Source: Polyrhizophydium stewartii (taxonomy: Eukaryota; Chytridiomycota; Chytridiomycetes; Rhizophydiales). Taken from it: a stretch of DNA of 11,064 bases. The stretch covers positions 1-11,064 of the forward strand of contig JADGIZ010000619.1 in the NCBI GenBank assembly GCA_027604665.1, given 5' to 3'. Every line of letters starts with the position of its first letter. The stretch's first letter is position 1. The notes below the pieces were generated by a model. The model made no database searches. It was not told the origin of the DNA and saw only the letters and a list, made by a program, of their open reading frames with translations. Below are positions 7,041-11,064 of this stretch, one piece after another. The translations under genes were made by a program, and so were the position numbers.

Positions 7041-8007
7041 GTGTGTGCCTGTGCGTTTGTATTTGTGTGTGGGTGTGGGTGTGGGTGTGGGTGTGTGCGT
7101 GTGTGTGACGGCGGGTCAACTTGAGTGTCTCCAAATCGAAAAATGCCGGGCGTCAGGACGCACACAAATCTTAAAGCAGAAAGAACGATTTTCCTTCATT
7201 CGCTTATACAGAATGTAAAAAGGGGGGGTGGAGGTGGAAGTGGAAGGCATCGGGATCGCGTGGATGTGCGGGCGTATGTTTGTGCGAGGAGGGGGGCACA
7301 CCATGCACAAAACGCAACGCCGACTTCCCCGTGAAAGCACCCTGCAGCCTTGAATCATTGAATAGGAAATGAAAAAGGGGTGCGGAAGGCAAACCTTGTG
7401 AAACTCGGGAATACACTCGAGTCAGAGTGACTGTTCGGCGTGTGTGCGTGAGTGGGTGTTGGTGTCTGCGTTTAGAGTGTTGTTGCAGAGAGCAGGTGTG
7501 TGTGTACGAGTACGAAAGAGAAAGAATCTTGTGTGCATCGGTGCCAAGGGTCTGAATATAAGCTCGCGCAATCACAACAGAAAGTGTGACCATGCGCATG
7601 TGTGAGCTTGTGTGTGACTGTGAGAGCAAGTGTGATCAAACGTAAAAAACGAAAGAAGAAGGGGATAAAAAAGGTGGGGTGGGTTTGAAAGACGATGTGT
7701 GCAAGCTGCCGCTCCGGCTCTGTTTCTCTCGCCCTTTTGTCCCTCCATCCAATCGCCCTGTATCCATATTCAACAAGAAAGCGACAAGGCGGCTGCAGCG
7801 GCGGAAGTTGACGTGAAAAGGTGGGCGAGAAGAGATGCCGAGGCAAAGTAAAACAAAGAGTTTGCGATACAAGCTAGAAAGTGGCTCGATGATGGCGGCG
7901 TTTCCGTCAGTGATCGCGGCTACAACGCCGACGGCAGTGGTGCAGGCAGCGGAAGCCGGTGACTGCGACGGCAGAGAGCCCGCCGCAGCACCCCCTCCCA
8001 AACAAGC
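7041..8007 (-). promoter_or_regulatory. 967-base intergenic stretch: RapGAP 3' end and NOSIP promoter
   Basis: This is the largest gap between genes. On the sense (minus) strand it should hold the RapGAP 3' UTR at its right side and the NOSIP promoter and 5' UTR at its left side. It is less GC-rich than the genes and has GT-rich runs (7041-7107 and about 7440-7640) and an A-rich stretch on the plus strand (about 7638-7675). Open frames of 120-140 codons here are low in complexity (Thr/His/Ser-rich, from CA repeats), and I recognise no gene, tRNA or transposon. I see no canonical AATAAA on the minus strand. Confidence 0.6.
7066..7107. repeat. GT/TGTGGG simple repeat upstream of NOSIP
   Basis: A TGTG run flows into about four TGTGGG hexamers and then back to TGTG. 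It lies 26-67 bases upstream of the NOSIP ATG, so it reads as a CA/CACCCA-rich promoter or 5' UTR on the sense strand. It resembles TG1-3-type telomeric DNA but is interstitial. Confidence 0.88.
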
Positions 8008-8750
8008 TCAAACGGCGCCGTCGGCGAGCACCGCGCGACTCAGCGGGTCGTCATGGATACACATGGTCGCCGCATTGGCATCTGTATGCGTCAACCCGCG
8101 CGGATCGTCGAGCCACGCCGTCGTGCTTCCAGGCCCAGCAGCCGCCGTGGACCCCCCGAGCGAGAGGTTGGTCCGGCTATGCGAGTCGGACGTGAGCCCG
8201 CTCGTCGAGTCGCCGAGCCCCGAGCCAAGGCTCTCGTTGTCGAGGTCGCTGGTGCTGCGCAGATCCGTGTCGCTGAGCGCCGCGGCGAGCGTCAGCGCCG
8301 GGATGGTTGCTGCCGCCCCGGCTGTGGGTCCTCCTGCTCCTGCCGACGGCGACGACGCGTTCGAGTCTGCGCGGTCGACCACGTGCGCCGACGCGCGCTT
8401 GTGCAGCACGCGCAGGCGGTCCATGGCGGCGGCGGCGGCCGTCGCGCGCGGGATATCGGCCGACGTGGGCGATGCGCCGTGCGACTGCGCGGGCGTGGCG
8501 CCCGGCAGCAGCGAGCGCAGATTGCTCGACGACGAGTGCACAAACGACGCGGGCTTGAGCTGCGGCGACATGGGCGACATGACAGACGAAGCGGGCGACG
8601 CAGCGGCAGACGACGACGCCGCCGCCGCCTGATGCTGTCCACTCGGATCAACAACGTGCTCGCGCGACCAGAACCGGTCGTGCCGCCGCTCGCTGTCGTT
8701 GCGCGAGGGTTTCCGGCTCATATTGGCCGCAAAGTCCTCGATGATGCTGT
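8008..8750 (-). other. Ser/Ala-rich, probably disordered RapGAP C-terminal tail
   Basis: The last roughly 240 residues of the RapGAP product are low in complexity, with poly-Ala and poly-Ser runs and SP/TP motifs (ASPASSVMSPMSPQLKP). Basic-Ser motifs such as RKPSRND occur at the domain boundary, and a Ser/Asp/Gly stretch (SLGSGLGDSTSGLTSDS) lies near the end. Such tails often carry phosphorylation sites, but no function can be read from the sequence. Confidence 0.75.
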
Positions 8751-11064
8751 CGAACATGGCATGGTGCGTGCGCTGGTGCGGCTTGGCAAACTTGGGCGCC
8801 TTGTACGCCGCGTTCTCGCCATTGATCATCTTGCACATCAGGAACTCGCGCAGCTCGCCCATGTTCACAAACACCGACGGCTCGGGCAGCAGCGGGCCAA
8901 AGCGCGGCACGTCAGAGTTGGACGCGACCGCAACGCGGTACCCGGGCTGCCCGGTCTCGGCGCCGCCGCCCGGCGACGCATCGTCCGCAACGTGCGGCTC
9001 CTCCTTGACGACGATAAAGACGTGCGTGAACTGGCTGCGGATCGAGTTGGGATCAAACTGCGCGTCGCCCTCGAGGTACACGATGTTGATGATGTCGTTT
9101 CCAATGTGCCGCTTGCGATCAATGTGCTGCTCGTCGGCCGAGAGCAGGGGCAGCATCGTCGCGACGTGGAACATGATCTCAAACTTGCGCCAGCACGTGT
9201 AGATCGAGTGCGTGCCAGTGCGGCCGTTGCTCGTGTCGAGGCCGCCGGCAAAGCCCTTGAAGCCCTTGAGCTCGACGCGGTCGCCGAGGATGCCGAGGAA
9301 GCGCTCATAGCCCTCGCTGCCGCCGGCTGGATAATCGAACGCACATACAGAGCGTCGTCAGTGTCAGCGTGCAGCACAGAGGATTCCGACGTAGTCACGC
9401 GATCCGCCCACCGTTGCCAAGATACTCGTTGTCGGTCGTTTGTCCCGGCTGAACGAGAATCACGCCGATTTTGTACTTTGCAGAGTGCCGCAGCTCGTCG
9501 AGCGCCATCACGCGCTGCTCAACGGACTTGTCATCAACCACCTTGAGCTTGGAAGGATTCAGATCCTTGTGAAGTAACTGCAAAATCGACCTTGTCGAGA
9601 CCTTGCCCAGGATCGACTTTTTGATCTGGGCCGGGTTGATGAGCTCCCTGCGCTCGGTTTGCTGAGCGGCAGAACACAAAGCAGCGGCGGTCAGCAAGCA
9701 TGCTTCTGTTAGAGTAATAGATGCGAAAGAGAGACATCAAGGCGACTCAGCACACACACACACACACCTCCTTGATGCGCAGGATGGCGCGATACGCCCG
9801 CTCGGACGACTGCCCGTGCTCGCCGCCACCGGCGCGGTCCTGCAGCTCCTCCTTGCGCAGCGAGATGATGACCGGCCCGAGCTTCTCCATGACGCCGATA
9901 TACGTTGTGTGCGGGTCGTTGACAAAGTGGCGGCGGTAGTACTGCGCATCGGGCACGTGCTCGAGAATGTAGTCGCGGTACGGGTTCTTGCCGTGGATCG
10001 GGCGGTCCTCGGCAATAATGGACGCCTCATACGAGCCCTCCTCCTTGAATCCCGCCGTCGGCTTGATCATCAGCCGACGCTCGTTCTGCGGGTACCGCCG
10101 CATGACAAACTCGATGTTGGTGTTGATGCTGGCAAGCTGGTGGGCAGTGAGCATATGTGTAACATTCCATAGCATCGGCGGCAAGAGCGGTTCGGTTAGA
10201 GAACAAGCAACTTTGAACAGCTGCGTCACAGCAATCGCCAGAAGCCCACCAGATGCCGAAACTCGTCCAGGCTCTTGACGGTGCCAGCAACCATGTCGCT
10301 CGTAATCTCCTTTTCAAACTTCATGAGCTCGATGCCGCTGCGCCGCAAGTCGACCACGGTCACGACCGAGTTTGTGAGCTCAATGAAGCGGCGCAGCGAG
10401 TCGCGCAAGGGACGAAAGACAGTCAGGAAGTCGGCAAGCACGGGCTTGCGATGCTGGTCGTTGGGGAGGGTCTTGAGGCGCTCGCAGCACTGGAGGATCT
10501 CACGGGTGCTCGATTTGATTTTGGCTTGCAGCTCAATCAGCTGGTTGATCTCTGGGAAATAGTTTGGGGGGTGGGGGTGAGACAGGGCGTTTGTGAGCAG
10601 ACTCGGTCGAGCAGGAGACACTGCGACGCGCATCGGCTCACTGGCGTTGGGATCCATATCCGCAGCCGACGGCTTATGCTCGAGCAGTGATGCAGACCCA
10701 GCGGTGCTGGGCTGGTGCATCGAGAGAGCTCTGATATCCGCGACCAAGGCAAGGAGCGGGAGCAGAACCGACCAGTGGTCAGCAAGCGGATATGGGAGAG
10801 AGCGTGCGAGCGGGACACACTTTGCGCTGCGGCCGCTGGCCGGGTTGGGCTGGCCGGCGGGAGGCATCGGCGCGTGCCACTCGGCATGCACGCCAACGGC
10901 CGGCATGCCATGCGATGCTGGTGGTGCGTGCGAGGCGCTCGCTGGAGGCGCGGCCACAGGCGGGGGCGGGGCGGCGCAGCGGGTTGCAAGTGTCAGCAGC
11001 GTACGTTGCGGCAGCGTCGGCGAGAGAGAAGAAACGGCAGCATGAGGGGGCAGATGCGGTAAGG
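8008..11064 (-). CDS. Rap/Ran-GAP domain protein, 3' part (856 aa visible, 5' end outside window)
   Basis: The product carries a Rap-type GTPase-activating domain. Numbered from the window edge, residues about 255-290 show YYRRHFVNDPHTTYIGV-MEKLGPVIISLRKEE, as in SIPA1/Rap1GAP. Residues about 385-410 show ALDELRHSAKYKIGVILVQPGQT, about 425-470 ERFLGILGDRVELKGFKGF and GGLDTSNGRTGTHSIYT, and about 485-496 DRKRHIGNDI. The Asn of HIGND (codon 9099-9097) matches the catalytic asparagine thumb that RapGAPs use instead of an arginine finger, so the domain should be active. Upstream is a helical region (about 111-220, INQLIELQAKIKSSTREI) that I do not recognise, and before it a Pro/Ala-rich segment. 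After the domain, about 240 Ser/Ala-rich residues run to the TGA at 8010-8008. The substrate is probably Rap/Rsr1-like, but this is inferred from the family. The frame is still open at the right edge, so the true start is not seen. Confidence 0.9.
9751..9766. repeat. (CA)8 microsatellite overlapping a RapGAP splice donor
   Basis: A perfect CA run on the plus strand, read as GTGTGT on the sense strand, starts at the donor of the intron at 9662-9767. The splice donor GTGTGT is therefore the first part of the microsatellite. Confidence 0.93.

Larger units (their letters stand above)
8008..11064 (-). other. RapGAP exon map (manual splice model)
   Basis: Visible exons in transcript order are 11064(edge)-10821, 10730-10642, 10551-10250, 10136-9768, 9661-9412 and 9326-8008. 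The introns are 90, 90, 113, 106 and 85 bases. Frame is kept throughout (2 partial bases plus 857 codons including the stop). The joins at 9327-9411 and 9662-9767 are firm because they restore RapGAP family motifs. The acceptor at 10137 (CCACCAG) is less certain. The most upstream exon may itself contain an intron: GTACGC at 11005-11000 and a CAG about 55 bases later are possible signals. Confidence 0.75.

Noticed and set aside
7066..7107. True telomere
   Set aside because: The repeat is short, degenerate and internal, with genes on both sides.
7204..7846. Minus-strand open frames of 120-141 codons in the intergenic stretch
   Set aside because: They are Thr/His/Ser/Phe-rich products of CA/GT and purine-rich simple sequence, with no motif and no convincing start context.
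8053..9546. A 497-codon plus-strand open frame
   Set aside because: It is antisense to the RapGAP exons, rich in Arg/Ala from GC-rich antisense codons, and has no recognisable motif. The opposite strand has clear RapGAP motifs.
1..11064. Mobile elements, tRNA or rRNA genes
   Set aside because: I found no transposase or reverse transcriptase motifs, no long terminal or inverted repeats, and no tRNA B-box-like sequence in the non-coding stretches.

Overview
This is eukaryotic nuclear DNA: GC-rich, densely split by short introns, with all four recognisable genes on the minus strand, head to tail. Two points suggest a zoosporic fungus (chytrid-like). The first exon of the flagellar axoneme gene SPAG6/PF16 sits beside a fungal-style exocyst Sec3 gene, and the introns are small (mostly 60-160 bases). 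The fungal assignment is an inference; the presence of a flagellum gene is seen directly. Species cannot be named from this window.

Layout from left to right, which is downstream to upstream for the genes: (1) 1-348, the first exon of SPAG6/PF16 and the start of its first intron, cut by the window edge. (2) 349-630, a short intergenic stretch. (3) 631-5260, a complete exocyst subunit Sec3/EXOC1 gene that I resolve into 18 exons and 17 introns, coding 1041 residues. (4) 5261-5422, a 162-base spacer. (5) 5423-7040, a complete NOSIP-family RING/U-box ubiquitin ligase gene with 6 exons, coding 286 residues. (6) 7041-8007, the largest non-coding stretch, rich in GT/CA microsatellite. (7) 8008-11064, the 3' part of a Rap/Ran-GAP domain gene with six exons visible, open at the right edge.

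The genes do not form a pathway. SPAG6 belongs to the flagellar central pair, Sec3 tethers secretory vesicles at the plasma membrane, NOSIP is a ubiquitin ligase-like protein also known from spliceosomes, and the RapGAP would switch off a Rap-type small GTPase. All exon joins were placed by hand from splice signals, reading-frame phase and remembered family alignments; the summed exon lengths keep frame through each gene. I found no mobile element, tRNA, CRISPR array or obvious new system. The more interesting signals are in splicing (G at donor position +3, a recurrent CTGAC branch-like motif, one GC-AG intron, donors embedded in GT-type repeats) and in lineage-specific low-complexity insertions, such as ten aspartates in the Sec3 membrane-binding domain.
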